Assembly (NCBI GenBank): GCA_947498595.1
Contig: CANMKX010000013.1
Span: 1 to 64,000, forward strand
Length of the DNA stretch: 64,000 bases
Reading direction: 5' to 3'
Source: an uncultured Aquimarina sp.
GTDB taxonomy: Bacteria > Bacteroidota > Bacteroidia > Flavobacteriales > Flavobacteriaceae
Each line of letters opens with the position of its first letter. Within the stretch, counting starts at the first letter, position 1. Positions 63,711 through 64,000 of the stretch are shown here, one piece after another. The notes under the pieces are model-generated. The model worked only from the letters and a program-made list of their open reading frames with translations. It made no database searches and had not been told where the DNA came from. The translations under genes and the position numbers were made by a program.

Positions 63711-64000
63711 TTAATAGTTTTCAAATTCTGTATCAAATGGAGTACCAATAGAAACATTGTGCTGTTGTGCAGTTTCTTGGGCTACTTTTATAATAGTTTG
63801 CTCTTGTACGATTTTAATTCCTTTTTCGATATCATCGGCAAATACGCGGTCAATTTCTGCAAAAGAAACTTCTTTACGTACTGTTTTATGGATTTCGTCT
63901 AGAATAATTCCTGATTTTAAAGGTTTTCTGAATTCGAATGCTTGAGCAGCTGTTAATAATTCGATTGCAAGTATTTTCTCTACATTTTCTAAAACACGTA
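63711..64000 (-). CDS. hutH: Histidine ammonia-lyase, C-terminal part (runs off the window)
   Basis: The minus strand from the window edge to the stop at 63711-63713 reads VENVEKILAIELLTAAQAFEF and ends SIGTPFDTEFENY, the C-terminal part of histidine ammonia-lyase, which makes urocanate. About 95 of some 500 residues are inside the window; the MIO-forming ASG motif lies outside. It is the first gene of the hut order HutH-HutI-HutU-HutG here. Confidence 0.9.
   Translation of the reverse strand, partial: RVLENVEKILAIELLTAAQAFEFRKPLKSGIILDEIHKTVRKEVSFAEIDRVFADDIEKGIKIVQEQTIIKVAQETAQQHNVSIGTPFDTEFENY

Noticed and set aside
1-64000. tRNA, rRNA, CRISPR, insertion sequences or prophage
   Set aside because: No T-loop-like cloverleaf candidates, no array-like repeats, and no transposase, integrase or phage structural gene was seen by reading.

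Overview
The window looks like chromosome of a marine member of the Flavobacteriia (Bacteroidota), of Aquimarina or Kordia type. Reasons: very AT-rich sequence, strong use of AAA/GAA/ATT codons, several TAnnTTTG-type -7 elements, a secreted protein with a type IX secretion (T9SS) C-terminal domain, SPII lipoproteins with short lipoboxes, LytS/LytTR two-component pairs and a Bacteroidota-type hut operon with a long urocanase. No rRNA, tRNA, CRISPR array, integrase or transposase was recognised.

Layout. 1-11.1 kb: stand-alone small genes (DJ-1-like protein, a LytS/LytTR pair, DUF2200, membrane and lipoproteins, an LRR protein, SnoaL-like protein, sirtuin), with a decayed non-coding stretch at 6.0-6.67 kb. 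11.4-14.5 kb: a T9SS-exported protein and a lipoprotein. 14.5-20.3 kb: a divergent locus with a TPR-CHAT protease-like protein, an S8 peptidase lipoprotein, an ECF sigma factor and a membrane-anchored TPR anti-sigma-like protein. 21.0-25.9 kb: ABC/HlyD/TolC export operon with a degenerate ATPase, preceded by a promoter with twin palindromes. 26-29.5 kb: small hypothetical genes, an AraC regulator and a VOC lipoprotein. 29.7-32.8 kb: TetR-like/UbiB-kinase/flavin reductase/TspO operon with a textbook Bacteroidota promoter. 33-41.6 kb: a yellow/MRJP-like protein with a divergent AraC regulator, an SGNH hydrolase, a TPR histidine kinase with LytTR regulator, a PKD/GIN-domain lipoprotein and another AraC regulator. 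41.6-42.5 kb: a 5'-truncated phosphodiester glycosidase and a gene frameshifted in an A8 tract. 42.6-52.5 kb: a LodA/LodB-type quinone-cofactor oxidase pair in which LodA carries an N-terminal heme-catalase domain, then a chitinase-like protein lacking its catalytic Glu, an alkylsulfatase and a sulfatase. 53.0-59.0 kb: a four-gene defence operon. 59.07-64 kb: histidine degradation genes hutG, hutU, hutI and the 3' end of hutH, all on the minus strand.

How the genes work together. The 53-59 kb operon (metallo-beta-lactamase hydrolase, trypsin-like protease, small middle component, SMC/Rad50-like ATPase with a CxxC hook) fits the Lamassu / ABC-three-component anti-phage family of the hydrolase-plus-protease type. 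The 14.5-20.3 kb locus has the parts of a proteolysis-controlled transcription switch, formally similar to the TPR-CHAT/sigma arrangement of type III-E CRISPR but with no cas genes and with the proteases outside the cytoplasm. The catalase-LodA fusion would put a peroxide-producing amino-acid oxidase and a peroxide-handling heme domain in one chain. These three loci are the most rewarding places to look. All functions are read from sequence motifs and memory of families; no database search was run.
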